64,000 nt of DNA from Virgifigura deserti (GTDB lineage: Bacteria > Pseudomonadota > Alphaproteobacteria > Dongiales > Dongiaceae): contig QOZR01000011.1 of assembly GCA_003576685.1 (NCBI GenBank), forward strand, positions 62,001-126,000, written 5' to 3'. Position numbers and translations under genes: made by a program. Under the pieces are notes generated by a model. That model made no database searches. It had not been told where the DNA came from and was given only the letters and a program-made list of their open reading frames with translations. Below are positions 29,607-38,049 of this stretch, piece by piece (within the stretch, counting starts at the first letter, position 1; each line of letters opens with the position of its first letter).

Positions 29607-30686
29607 TCAGGCGTTGTCCTTTGGCCGATAACGCTGCATTACCTGCTGGAGGCGGTCGAGCGGCAGGGCGTGGACGGTGCGGCCCTGGAATCCGGTCATC
29701 GTCTCGGCCGCGGTCATCGCATTGAGGATCGCCTCCTGCGTCGCCTCGGCGGCGGCGAGGAACAGCGGCGTCATCGAGTCGGGGGACAGGGTGCGGACCT
29801 CGCTGACGGGGGCATCGGGGCGAACGGCATTGCCGGTGGAGAAAGCGATGAAGATGTCGCCGCTGCCGTTCGCCCCGATGCCGCCGACCCAGGCGAGGCC
29901 GGTCGTCGCACGGCGCGCCAGCCGCTTGCACTGGATCGGAAGAAGCGGCGCGTCGGTCGCCAGGACCACGATGATAGAGCCGGCATCGCGGGGCGCACCC
30001 TTATGGGAGGGAACCTCGTCCGGGCCGATCTCCAGACCGACCGGAACGCCGTCGACCCGCAGCAGCTCACGGCTGCCGTAATTCGCCTGGACCAGTGCGC
30101 CGACGGTGTAGTCGGTTCCCGACAGGCTGGCGATTCGCGAGGCGGTGCCGATACCGCCCTTGAACTCGTGGCAGATCATGCCGGTGCCGCCGCCGACATT
30201 GCCTTCTGCAACCGGTCCGCCGACTGCGGAGTCGAGCGCTGCGAAGGCGAGATCCTGCGTCACGGGAAAGCTGTCGGCGTCGCTCAGCCAACCGTCATAG
30301 GTTTCGGCGACCACCGGCAGATGGAAAGCCTGGAACGCCTTTTCGCGGACGGCGTAAGCGCAGATCGCATCGCGCACGATGCCGACGGCATGGGTGTTGG
30401 TGATGCAGATCGGCGCGCCCAACAGGCCCTGCTCCTCGAGCCAGACCACCCCCGTCATCTCGCCATAGCCGTTGAAGCAATGGTAGCCGGCGAAGACGTA
30501 GTTTCGCCAGATGTCGGGGCCACCCGGCCAGATCGCGGTGACGCCGGTCCGTGCGACGGTCGGTTCGTCGCGGATCAGCGTCGCATGTCCGACGCGGACG
30601 CCGGCCACGTCGGTAATGGCGTTCAAGCTGCCGGTCGGCAGCCGGCCGATGGTGATGCCGAGGTCGCGGAGGCGGGCGCGCGTCAT
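29607..30686 (-). CDS. P1 family peptidase (DmpA-type aminopeptidase)
   Basis: A 359-residue N-terminal-nucleophile hydrolase of the DmpA (L-aminopeptidase/D-esterase) family. The proenzyme cuts itself before a serine; the predicted site is between Gly236 and Ser237 in DAGSIIVVLATDAPLLP, giving alpha and beta chains. Other family markers are NAITDVAGVRVGHATL, EEQGLLGAPICITNTHAVG and EGNVGGGTGMICHEFKGGIG. Members release N-terminal residues or open beta-peptides and often act in amide catabolism. There is no signal peptide, so it is cytoplasmic. Confidence 0.92.
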   Translation of the reverse strand: MTRARLRDLGITIGRLPTGSLNAITDVAGVRVGHATLIRDEPTVARTGVTAIWPGGPDIWRNYVFAGYHCFNGYGEMTGVVWLEEQGLLGAPICITNTHAVGIVRDAICAYAVREKAFQAFHLPVVAETYDGWLSDADSFPVTQDLAFAALDSAVGGPVAEGNVGGGTGMICHEFKGGIGTASRIASLSGTDYTVGALVQANYGSRELLRVDGVPVGLEIGPDEVPSHKGAPRDAGSIIVVLATDAPLLPIQCKRLARRATTGLAWVGGIGANGSGDIFIAFSTGNAVRPDAPVSEVRTLSPDSMTPLFLAAAEATQEAILNAMTAAETMTGFQGRTVHALPLDRLQQVMQRYRPKDNA

Positions 30687-30764
30687 GGTGATCCTGCATC
30701 TGGAAGCGAAATGAAGACACGATAAGACTTCAGGGAGCGTCGAGGACGCAAGCGCCTGGATGGG

Positions 30765-31664
30765 CTAGAAGACCGCCCAGTCCGGCTTGCGCGGCGTCAG
30801 GCGGCTTTCGCCGGCGCGGAAGGCGCCGGGACTGGCGGCCTGATCGAGATATTCGAGGCGAAGCACCGCCAGGCCGATGCCATCGGCGCCGGACCGCATC
30901 TCGCCGGCCGCCTTTTCGTCGAACAGGATCGGTGTTCCCCAGTCCGGCGTCGGACCCTCGATCTCGACGGGCACCAAGCGCTTGCGGACGATCCCACGGT
31001 ACTTGGTACGGGCGGTCAGCTCCTGGCCCATATAGCAGCCCTTCTCCCAGTCGACCCCATGCAACTCCTCGAAGCCGTTCTCCAGGAGGATGGCTTTCTC
31101 CACGGGAAGGTCGCGGCTGCCATCGGGGATGCCGAGAGAAAGGCGCAGCCGGTCGTAATGCTCGTCCGGCGCGGGCGTGAAGGCGGCGGCGGAAAGCCAC
31201 TCGGCCGCGACCTCTCGCGGCAGGATGGCCCGCGCGCCGAGCTCGGCAAGGCGGGGATCGGTGAAGACGATTCCGCCGGCGCGCGCGACCGCATGGCCGG
31301 GCTCCGGCGGAAGGTCGAGCGTGGCCAGCGCCTCGGTGCCGAAGGACTGTGCCACCGAGAAATCGGCGGTCGCGTCGGTGACGCTCACCTTCGAACGGAG
31401 CTTGTAGATCGATAACCGCCGACGCAGATCCTCACGCCGCGCCGCCTCGCAATCGAGATAGAGCGCTTCGCCGACCTCGGCGATGAAGAAATCGTGGAGA
31501 TACTTGCCCTGCGGCGTCAGGAGCGCGGCATAGACCGCACGCTCGGCCGAGACTTTGTTTACGTCGTTCGACACGAGGCCCTGGAGAAAGCTGCGGCGAT
31601 CCTCGCCGGTCACGGCGATAACGCCGCGCTCCTCCGCCAACCGATAAGATTTCGCCGTCATCAC
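30765..31664 (-). CDS. YgfZ/GcvT-like folate-binding protein
   Basis: A 299-residue folate-binding protein of the YgfZ/IBA57 type, which helps assemble or repair [4Fe-4S] enzymes. The signature KGCYMGQELTAR, with the conserved cysteine, is intact, preceded by ENGFEELHGVDW. The N-terminal part (GVIAVTGEDRRSFLQGLVSNDV; TPQGKYLHDFFI) matches the GcvT-like fold. The first two codons are both ATG. The gene is divergent from the dihydroorotase-like gene, with about 150 bases between them. Confidence 0.92.
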   Translation of the reverse strand: MMTAKSYRLAEERGVIAVTGEDRRSFLQGLVSNDVNKVSAERAVYAALLTPQGKYLHDFFIAEVGEALYLDCEAARREDLRRRLSIYKLRSKVSVTDATADFSVAQSFGTEALATLDLPPEPGHAVARAGGIVFTDPRLAELGARAILPREVAAEWLSAAAFTPAPDEHYDRLRLSLGIPDGSRDLPVEKAILLENGFEELHGVDWEKGCYMGQELTARTKYRGIVRKRLVPVEIEGPTPDWGTPILFDEKAAGEMRSGADGIGLAVLRLEYLDQAASPGAFRAGESRLTPRKPDWAVF

Positions 31665-31822
31665 CGCCGTTCCGTTCGCTGAGTCGAGACCTAGAGATTG
31701 GCCGATTCGCCGCTTCGCGCAAGAGTGTCGGTTTATCCTTACCTCGCGCGGCGCGATGCGCTAAACGCTCGTGGGACAGATCGACCGCCGGGATGACGGT
31801 CGCAACAAGCAGGAGCCGGCTC

Positions 31823-33175
31823 ATGGCGGACAGCTACGATCTCATTCTGAAAGGCGGAATCGCGGCGACCCCGAACGGGATTGCCGAATCCGACATTGCC
31901 GTGAAGGACGGCAGGATCGCGGCGATCGGCGATCTCGGCCGGGCTTCGGCCGCGGAGGTTTTCGACGCCAAGGGGCTTCATATCCTGCCCGGCGTCATCG
32001 ACTCGCAGGTGCATTTCCGCGAGCCGGGCCTGGAGCATAAGGAGGACCTCGCGACCGGCACGGCCGGGGCGGCGCTGGGCGGCGTCACCGCGATCTTCGA
32101 AATGCCGAACACCAATCCGAACACGCTGACCGCCGCCGATCTGGCCGACAAGGTCGCGCGAGCCCGCGGCCGGGCTTGGTGCGACTTCGCCTTCTTCATG
32201 GGCGCTGCAGAATCGAACGCGGCGGTGCTGGGGGAGCTCGAGCGGCTGCCCGGCTGCGCCGGCGTGAAGATCTTCATGGGCAGCTCTACCGGCAATCTGC
32301 TGGTCGCCGAGGACGACGCGATTCGCGCGGTGCTGCAGAGCGGCCGCCGTCGGGTCGCCGTCCATTCCGAGGACGAGAAGCGCCTGCGGGAACGCTTCGC
32401 ACTGGTGCGCGACGGCGCTGATGTCGCTTTGCATCCGGAATGGCGCGACGTCGAGACGGCGGTGACCGCGACGCGGCGGCTGATGCGCCTTGTCCGGGAG
32501 ACGGGGCGACGCGTGCATGTACTGCATGTGACGACCTCGGAAGAGACGGAGATCTTGGCGGAGCACAAGGACCTCGTCACCTTCGAGGTGACGCCGCAGC
32601 ATCTGACCCTTGCCGCGCCCGAGTGCTATGCCGAGCTCGGCAGCTTCGCCCAGATGAACCCGCCGATCCGCGAAGCCCGCCATCGCGACGGGCTGTGGCG
32701 GGCCGTCGGGCAGGGGCTAGCCGATTGCGTCGGGTCGGACCATGCGCCGCATACGCGTGAGGAGAAGGCGCGGCCCTATCCGCAGAGCCCGTCGGGCATG
32801 CCCGGCGTCCAGACGCTGCTGCCGCTGCTACTCGATCACCTGAATGCGGGCCGCCTCACGCTGGAACGCCTCGTAGACCTGACCAGCACGGGGCCGGCGC
32901 GGATCTATAACATTGCCGGCAAGGGGAGGCTCGCCATCGGCTATGACGCCGACCTAACGGTCGTTGACCTGAAGGCGCAGCGGACGATCACGAAGAACTG
33001 GATCGCGGCGAAATGCGGCTGGACGCCGTTCGACGGCCGCCGCGTCACCGGATGGCCGAAGGCAACGATCCTGCGCGGGCAGATCGTGATGCGCGACGAC
33101 GCGCTGATCGGCGCGCCGAGCGGCGAGGTGGTGCGCTTCGCGGAGTGCTTGGCACCCGGGGACAGTACTTCCTGA
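31823..33175 (+). CDS. Dihydroorotase-type amidohydrolase (one metal ligand altered)
   Basis: A 450-residue amidohydrolase of the type I dihydroorotase group, which in pyrimidine synthesis cyclises carbamoyl-aspartate. Seen: the carboxylated-lysine region AGVKIFMGSS, metal-binding histidines in VAVHSEDE and HVLHVTTSEE, and the catalytic SDHAPHTREEK. The first HxH motif is changed to QxH (Gln62, His64 in DSQVHFREPG). Such QVH forms may be catalytically altered or simply a lineage variant, so the gene symbol pyrC is left out. The ATG at 31823 has AGGAG upstream; a start at 31793 would add ten residues. Confidence 0.85.
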   Translation: MADSYDLILKGGIAATPNGIAESDIAVKDGRIAAIGDLGRASAAEVFDAKGLHILPGVIDSQVHFREPGLEHKEDLATGTAGAALGGVTAIFEMPNTNPNTLTAADLADKVARARGRAWCDFAFFMGAAESNAAVLGELERLPGCAGVKIFMGSSTGNLLVAEDDAIRAVLQSGRRRVAVHSEDEKRLRERFALVRDGADVALHPEWRDVETAVTATRRLMRLVRETGRRVHVLHVTTSEETEILAEHKDLVTFEVTPQHLTLAAPECYAELGSFAQMNPPIREARHRDGLWRAVGQGLADCVGSDHAPHTREEKARPYPQSPSGMPGVQTLLPLLLDHLNAGRLTLERLVDLTSTGPARIYNIAGKGRLAIGYDADLTVVDLKAQRTITKNWIAAKCGWTPFDGRRVTGWPKATILRGQIVMRDDALIGAPSGEVVRFAECLAPGDSTS

Positions 33176-33367
33176 GCGGGTAGTGTCTCAGTCCGAATTT
33201 CAGCTATGTGTCGATCCAGTTGAAAAGCTCTTTGGGACCGCTTGAGCCAGCTACTCCTGGTACTCATAGGAAACGGAGGGCGGCGGACTTCGGCGTTTGT
33301 GCGTCGGTCATATCGGACTCCCTTGTCGAAATCGTGGGGAAGCTTGTCGGCCGGTCGCGGAGCGCGG

Positions 33368-33793
33368 TCACGCGGGGGGCGAGCCGAACGCCCAGGTGAC
33401 GCCGTGGGGATCCTTCACCATACCGTAGCGATCGCCCCAGAACTGCAGCTCTATGGGCATCAGCACGTTGCAGCCCGCCGTGACGGCCCGGTCGAACCAG
33501 CGGTCGGCGTCGTCTACCTGGAGATGAAGGTTGAAGGCCTGAGGGGCGACGGCCGGGTAGCTGTGCTCGGGCATCGGGTCCATCAGCATGACCGAGCCGC
33601 CGTTGACGTCGATGCATGCGTTGAGAATTCGGCCGTCCTCCGTCCTGGTCCGCTCGCCGGCCTCCTCGGCGCCGAGCGCGCCCTTGTAAAAGTCGATGGC
33701 TGCGGCCGCGCCGTCGAGCATCAGGTAGGGAACCACGCCGCCGTTCAGGGGCGGCGCGGTATCGGGTCGATTGGTCGAGGCGGCGTCTGACAC
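33368..33793 (-). CDS. VOC family (PhnB-like glyoxalase-fold) protein
   Basis: A protein of about 141 residues with the beta-alpha-beta-beta-beta repeats of the vicinal-oxygen-chelate fold: PYLMLDGAAAAIDFYKGALGAEE in the first half and FNLHLQVDDADRWFDRAVTAGC with DRYGMVKDPHGVTWAFGS in the second. This is the PhnB/DUF1428-like form common in proteobacteria, of unknown substrate. The GTG at 33793 after GGGAGA is preferred; an in-frame ATG at 33841 would run into the control region shared with the divergent MarR gene. Confidence 0.83.
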   Translation of the reverse strand: MSDAASTNRPDTAPPLNGGVVPYLMLDGAAAAIDFYKGALGAEEAGERTRTEDGRILNACIDVNGGSVMLMDPMPEHSYPAVAPQAFNLHLQVDDADRWFDRAVTAGCNVLMPIELQFWGDRYGMVKDPHGVTWAFGSPPA

Positions 33794-33827
33794 TTCAGGG
33801 TCTCCCAGGACTGAGTTGACGCACATC

Positions 33828-33839
33828 GTTGACATCAAC
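33828..33839. promoter_or_regulatory. Candidate MarR-family operator
   Basis: GTTGACATCAAC is an inverted repeat (arms GTTGA/TCAAC, two-base centre) in the roughly 57-base gap between the divergent VOC and MarR genes. MarR regulators usually bind such short palindromes in divergent control regions and repress both sides. Confidence 0.5.
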
Positions 33840-33850
33840 ATATATGGGGC

Positions 33851-34297
33851 ATGTCAAAGATGCCGATGATCCCCTACGGGACCACCCTGTTCGTTCGCGA
33901 CCACTGCCTGTGCCTTCATGCGCAGCGGGTGGCCCGGGCGCTGGCGCGGCGGTTCGACGAGGCGCTGCGCCCGCTCGGACTGACCAACGGACAATTCTCC
34001 CTGATGATGTCGCTCAACCGGCCGGAACCGCCCAGCATGGGATCGGTGGCATCTCTGCTCGCCATGGACCGAACCACGCTGACGGCGGCGCTCAAGCCGC
34101 TGGAGCGGCGCGGGCTGGTTACGGTGGTCGCGAACCCAGATGACAGACGCAGCCGACTTCTGGCGCTCACGAGCGAAGGGGAGTCGTTACTGGCGGATGC
34201 CCTCCCGCTCTGGGAGCGGACACACTCCGATGTTGATCGCCTGCTCGCCGAACATGATGCCGGTCAGATTCGCTCCGCCCTCCGCGCCTTGGCCTGA
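33851..34297 (+). CDS. MarR family transcriptional regulator
   Basis: A 148-residue winged-helix repressor. The DNA-binding region runs through TNGQFSLMMSLNRPEPPSMGSVASLL, the recognition helix MDRTTLTAALKPLERRGLV and the wing NPDDRRSRLLALT. Dimerisation helices flank it. It is transcribed away from the VOC gene, and a palindrome in the gap is a likely operator, so it probably controls itself and the VOC gene in response to a small molecule. The ATG at 33851 is close to that palindrome. Confidence 0.9.
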   Translation: MSKMPMIPYGTTLFVRDHCLCLHAQRVARALARRFDEALRPLGLTNGQFSLMMSLNRPEPPSMGSVASLLAMDRTTLTAALKPLERRGLVTVVANPDDRRSRLLALTSEGESLLADALPLWERTHSDVDRLLAEHDAGQIRSALRALA

Positions 34298-34414
34298 AGA
34301 TGATCGTCGCTAATGAGACGCCACTTCGGAGCGAGTCTTGTTGCGCGGCGAAGCGTAAACCGCTTTGTTAGACTTCGGAAATCGATCAGCGATGGATAGA
34401 GCGGAGGCCGTTTC

Positions 34415-35581
34415 ATGGTCGCTTGCATCGTCGGCTGGAGTCATACGCCCTTCGGGCGCCATCAAGGCGAGGATGTCGAAAGCCTGATCGTCCAGGTGGC
34501 CGGCGCCGCCTTGGCAGACGCGGGTATTCCGGCGGCGGATCTCGACGAGGTCTTCGTCGGCCATTTCAATGGCGGGTTCTCGCGCCAGGATTTTCCGGCC
34601 TCGCTGGCGCTGCAGGCCGACCCCGCCATGCGCTTCAAGCCGGCAACGCGGGTCGAGAATGCCTGCGCCACCGGAACCGCGGCGATCCATGCGGGCCTGC
34701 GCGGCATCGCCGCGGGGCAGGCGCGCCTATCGCTCGTCGTCGGCGTCGAGAAGATGACAGACGTGACGGCGCTGGAGATCGCCGGCAATCTGCTGAAGGC
34801 CAGTTACGTCAAGGAGGAGGCGGAGATCGCCGGCGGCTTCGCCGGGGTATTCGGCCGGATCGCCGACCTCTATTTCCAGAAGCACGGCGACCAGTCCGAC
34901 GCGCTGGCGCGTATCGCGGCGAAGAACCACAGGAACGGTGCCGCCAACCCGCTGGCCCAGATGCGCAAGGATTTGGGCTATGAATTCTGCCGCACCGTTT
35001 CGGACAAGAACCCGCTGGTCGCGGGGCCGCTGAAGCGCACCGACTGCAGTCCCGTCTCGGACGGGGCGGCGGCGGTCGTGCTGGCCGATCTCGAAACCGC
35101 CCTGCGGCTGCGCAAGGCCATCGTCTTCCGGGCGGCGGAGCAGGTGAACGACTTCCTGCCGATGAGCCGGCGGGACGTCACGCTGTTCGAGGGTGCGGCG
35201 GTTGCTTGGCGGCGGGCCCTGGAGAAGGCGCGGCTGACGCTCGATGATCTGAGTCTGGTGGAGACGCATGATTGCTTCACCATCGCCGAACTGATCGAAT
35301 ATGAGGCAATGGGCCTGACGCCGCGCGGCGAGGGCGCGCGTGCCATCCTCGAAGGCTGGACGGAGAAGGACGGAAAGCTTCCCGTCAATCCGTCCGGGGG
35401 GCTGAAGGCGAAGGGGCATCCGATCGGGGCGACCGGCGTGTCGATGCATGTAATGGCGGCGATGCAGCTTTCCGGCCAAGCGGATGAGATGCAGGTGAAG
35501 GACGCCAAGCTGGCCGGTATATTCAACATGGGCGGGACGGCGGTCGCCAATTACGTCAGCATTCTGGAGCCGCTGCGCTAG
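34415..35581 (+). CDS. Thiolase family protein (acetyl-CoA acyltransferase-like)
   Basis: A 388-residue thiolase-fold enzyme of the SCP2/lipid-transfer-like group. The nucleophilic cysteine is Cys84 in ENACATGTAA; the later VETHDCFT carries a histidine and GGLKAKGHPIGATG the closing catalytic motif. Relatives cleave or form 3-ketoacyl-CoA, and in this subgroup the activity is often unproven. The insert between the halves (KHGDQSDALARIAAKNH) is normal for the group. It is followed 40 bases later by an AcuI-type reductase, which suggests shared acyl-CoA metabolism. Confidence 0.9.
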   Translation: MVACIVGWSHTPFGRHQGEDVESLIVQVAGAALADAGIPAADLDEVFVGHFNGGFSRQDFPASLALQADPAMRFKPATRVENACATGTAAIHAGLRGIAAGQARLSLVVGVEKMTDVTALEIAGNLLKASYVKEEAEIAGGFAGVFGRIADLYFQKHGDQSDALARIAAKNHRNGAANPLAQMRKDLGYEFCRTVSDKNPLVAGPLKRTDCSPVSDGAAAVVLADLETALRLRKAIVFRAAEQVNDFLPMSRRDVTLFEGAAVAWRRALEKARLTLDDLSLVETHDCFTIAELIEYEAMGLTPRGEGARAILEGWTEKDGKLPVNPSGGLKAKGHPIGATGVSMHVMAAMQLSGQADEMQVKDAKLAGIFNMGGTAVANYVSILEPLR

Positions 35582-35622
35582 CGTCCCGAAAAGCGAATCA
35601 AGAGAGGGAGTCGAAGGAAGCC

Positions 35623-36609
35623 ATGTTCAAGGCGCTCGTCCTGCAAGAGAAAGACGGCAAGGTGTCGAGTTCGGTCCAGGAGTTGGAGGAGACGGCGCTG
35701 CCGGCCGGCGACGTCACCGTCGCCGTCGACTATTCGACGCTGAACTATAAGGACGGGCTGGTGCTCAACGGCCTCGGCCGGCTGGTGCGCAATTATCCGC
35801 ATGTGCCGGGCATCGACTTCGTCGGTCGGGTGGAGCAGTCGGACGACCCGGCCTGGAAGCCGGGTGACGCGGTCATCCTCACCGGCTGGCGCGTCGGCGA
35901 GGCGCATTGGGGCGGCTATGCCCAGAAGGCGAGGGTCAAGGGGCAATGGCTGGTGCCGCTGCCCGACGGGCTGACGCCGCAGCGCGCGATGGCCATCGGC
36001 ACGGCGGGGTTCACGGCCATGCTCGCGGTCATGGCGCTGGAGGAGCATGGCGTGACGCCCGAGAAGGGCGAGGTGCTGGTGACCGGCGCGGCCGGCGGCG
36101 TCGGCAGCGTGGCGACCGCGGTGCTGGCCAGGCTCGGCTATCAGGTGGTCGCATCGACCGGTCGGTCGGAAACGGAGGAGTATCTGAAGGAGCTTGGCGC
36201 CGCGACGATCATCGAACGATCGGCGGTCGAGACGCCGTCGGGCAAGCCGCTCGATACCGAACGGTGGGCCGGCTGTATCGACTCGGTCGGCGGCTCGACG
36301 CTCGCGACGGTGCTGCCCGGCGTCAAATATCATGGCTCCGTTGCCGCCGTGGGACTCGCCGGCGGAACGAAGCTCGAGACGACGGTGATCCCGTTCCTGC
36401 TCCGCGGCGTCAACCTGCTCGGCATCGATTCCGTGATGTGCCCGACGGAGCGGCGCAAGCAGGCCTGGGCGCGGCTGGTGCAGGACCTGCCGACGGCGAA
36501 GCTCGACGGGATGATGCAGCCGGCAAGCTTGGCGGACCTGCCGCGGCTCGGCAGCGAGATTCTGGCCGGCAAGGTGCGAGGGCGCGTGGTTGTCGACGTT
36601 AATCGATAG
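35623..36609 (+). CDS. AcuI/YhdH-type acrylyl-CoA reductase (MDR family)
   Basis: A 328-residue NADPH-dependent quinone-oxidoreductase-like enzyme. The features DYSTLNYKDGLVLNG, HVPGIDFVGRVE, GWRVGEAHWGGYAQKARV and the nucleotide loop VTGAAGGVGSVATAVLARLGY match the AcuI/YhdH group, which reduces acryloyl-CoA to propionyl-CoA and detoxifies it. GGAGTCGAAGGAAGCC gives the ribosome-binding site. It may share a transcript with the thiolase upstream; its end overlaps the small lipoprotein gene by 20 bases. Confidence 0.9.
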   Translation: MFKALVLQEKDGKVSSSVQELEETALPAGDVTVAVDYSTLNYKDGLVLNGLGRLVRNYPHVPGIDFVGRVEQSDDPAWKPGDAVILTGWRVGEAHWGGYAQKARVKGQWLVPLPDGLTPQRAMAIGTAGFTAMLAVMALEEHGVTPEKGEVLVTGAAGGVGSVATAVLARLGYQVVASTGRSETEEYLKELGAATIIERSAVETPSGKPLDTERWAGCIDSVGGSTLATVLPGVKYHGSVAAVGLAGGTKLETTVIPFLLRGVNLLGIDSVMCPTERRKQAWARLVQDLPTAKLDGMMQPASLADLPRLGSEILAGKVRGRVVVDVNR

Positions 36610-36871
36610 ACCGGCACGGCAGACGAGGAGCGCCGTCGCCTGGGCAGTGCTCGCGCTGTCGCTTTCCGCCTGCAATCCGCTGGCGCCCTTCGCGCCGACG
36701 GAAACGGAGCTGCTGCAGGCCGGGTTCATCGAGCCTGACCGGTTTCCGCCGCCACGGCCGAGCTTCTGCTACCGTACCCTGGCGGAGGCGGACTGCTTCG
36801 TGATGCCGCAGCCCGGCGAGGCCCACCGGCTGGTGGGTGCCTATGCTCCCGCTTATATGCTGATCGACTGA
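36590..36871 (+). CDS. Small predicted lipoprotein
   Basis: A 93-residue protein with a type II signal peptide: a basic start, a hydrophobic run SAVAWAVLALSLSA and the lipobox LSAC, predicting lipid attachment at the cysteine (residue 28). The mature part (NPLAPFAPTETELLQAG) has the low-complexity look of envelope lipoproteins and a pair of cysteines. The TTG start at 36590 lies inside the end of the reductase gene. Function unknown; it is probably the last chromosomal gene before the prophage. Confidence 0.62.
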   Translation: MSTLIDRPARQTRSAVAWAVLALSLSACNPLAPFAPTETELLQAGFIEPDRFPPPRPSFCYRTLAEADCFVMPQPGEAHRLVGAYAPAYMLID

Positions 36872-36875
36872 AAGG

Positions 36876-37181
36876 TTAAGCCGCCACGGCTTCGTTCACC
36901 GGCGGTTCGACACAAGATTCGAGCGCCGCGACGCCGACCGATCCCGCCGGATCGACGACAGTCACGGCTAAACTCGCCATCGCGACTCGCCCACCGGCGA
37001 TTAGGTTGACGATGATCTGGTCGCCGCTCCGGACCATTTCCCGCGCGGCGTCGAAATAGCCCTGCGTGGCACCGTTCGGCTGGCGCGTGAGCGTTTCGAG
37101 GCTGTCCTCGGTGCGGTAGTGCCAGAGCGTGAAGCCGTTGGCATAGGCAAGGACGCTGAGTTCGCGCGATTCGAAAGCCAT
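36876..37181 (-). CDS. Hypothetical protein, phage-linked
   Basis: A 101-residue protein opening SRELSVLAYANGFTLWHYRT, followed by YFDAAREMVRSGDQIIVNL. Proteins with this opening recur beside prophage genes in alphaproteobacteria, as far as I recall, and have no known function. No signal peptide. It is transcribed away from the control region towards the chromosome, ending four bases from the lipoprotein stop, and probably marks the prophage's left edge. Confidence 0.6.
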   Translation of the reverse strand: MAFESRELSVLAYANGFTLWHYRTEDSLETLTRQPNGATQGYFDAAREMVRSGDQIIVNLIAGGRVAMASLAVTVVDPAGSVGVAALESCVEPPVNEAVAA

Positions 37182-37230
37182 TCCATTCCCCCGCTGGAAC
37201 TGTTTGATCAGCGCGGAGTATTATAACGCA

Positions 37231-37242
37231 TATTACGTAATA
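37231..37242. promoter_or_regulatory. Palindromic operator TATTACGTAATA
   Basis: A perfect 12-bp palindrome about 40 bases before the repressor stop and 50 bases upstream of the 36,876-37,181 gene. It shares the TACGTAA core with the sites on the other side of the repressor gene, so it is a likely second repressor-binding site controlling the leftward gene. Confidence 0.6.
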
Positions 37243-37281
37243 CGAAAAGCAGAAATCGAGCTGCGCGGTGGCGGGTGGGGC

Positions 37282-37983
37282 CTAGCCCGGCTCTCCGGAC
37301 CCCGTAATCCGGTAGATGCGCCTCACCTCGCGCGCGGGTAGCCGGATGTCCTTCCGCGGATTGAACTGGCGCAGAAGGACGTAGTCGTCGCTGCGGCTGA
37401 CGAACTGCTTGATCATGCCCTGGCCGTCGCTCAGCTCGACGGCGACGAAGCAGTTTCGGGTGAGCGGCCGGTTCGGATTCACATAGAGGATCTCGCCGGC
37501 GAAATAGCGGGGTTCCATGCTGTCGCCATAGACATAGAGCGCGAACGCGTCGGTCGCGCCGGCCAGGTTCGCCGGGCGCAGGAGGAACTCCTTCGGCTCG
37601 CCCTCATTGAAATAAAACCCTTCAGATCCGCCCTTTACGGCGCCGAGGACCGGCAGGTCGCGCGCCGGGCCGGGCGATGGCGCGACGGAGGCAAGCCGGA
37701 GCGGGGACGTTCCGCCGGCTGACGCGGCGGGTGCCGTTCCGATACCGGCCAGCTCCAGGACGGACGCGGGGTCGATGCCCTCGGCCTTGAAGATTTCCGC
37801 GAGCGCATAAGCGAGGTCCGCCGGCAGGAAGGGCCGTTTGTAGCGGTCCTCGTAATGCTGGTACCGCGTGAGCGCCCAGCCGAGCGCCTCGGCGACCGAC
37901 CGCATGGAAAGCCCGGACTGCTCCCGCAGCGCCTTCAGGCGCCGGGCGGCCTCGGAGACCTCGATCGTCGGGTTATCCGTCAT
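37282..37983 (-). CDS. Prophage repressor: XRE helix-turn-helix with S24 (LexA-like) peptidase domain
   Basis: A 233-residue C2/CI-type repressor. Residues about 10-65 hold the helix-turn-helix (EQSGLSMRSVAEALGWALTRYQHYED); after a Pro/Ala-rich linker comes the S24 domain with catalytic Ser155 in YGDSMEPRY and Lys192 in GMIKQFV. The usual Ala-Gly autocleavage pair is not evident near PVLGAVKGG, so RecA-induced cleavage is uncertain. It is transcribed leftward, and operator-like sequences lie on both sides of the gene, consistent with control of lysogeny. Confidence 0.9.
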   Translation of the reverse strand: MTDNPTIEVSEAARRLKALREQSGLSMRSVAEALGWALTRYQHYEDRYKRPFLPADLAYALAEIFKAEGIDPASVLELAGIGTAPAASAGGTSPLRLASVAPSPGPARDLPVLGAVKGGSEGFYFNEGEPKEFLLRPANLAGATDAFALYVYGDSMEPRYFAGEILYVNPNRPLTRNCFVAVELSDGQGMIKQFVSRSDDYVLLRQFNPRKDIRLPAREVRRIYRITGSGEPG

Positions 37984-37992
37984 CTCACATCA

Positions 37993-38049
37993 TCATACGT
38001 AAAAAGCGGTTGACGCTGTTTCCGTGTTATGCGTAATATTTGCGTATGA
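37993..38049. promoter_or_regulatory. Repressor operator cluster
   Basis: Three related 10-mers: TCATACGTAA (37993-38002), TTATGCGTAA (38027-38036) and, on the minus strand, TCATACGCAA (38040-38049). The last two straddle the -10 element of the rightward promoter and the first covers the repressor leader. They also resemble the palindrome at 37231, so the repressor probably binds here. Confidence 0.62.
38010..38039 (+). promoter_or_regulatory. Rightward early promoter
   Basis: TTGACG (38010-38015), an 18-base spacer and TATAAT-like TAATAT (38034-38039). The predicted start is near 38046, which is the A of the ATG of the next gene, so the first mRNA would have no leader. Confidence 0.68.

Noticed and set aside
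33176..33367. Possible insertion-sequence remnant next to the dihydroorotase gene
   Set aside because: The short frames have no transposase motif and no inverted ends were seen.
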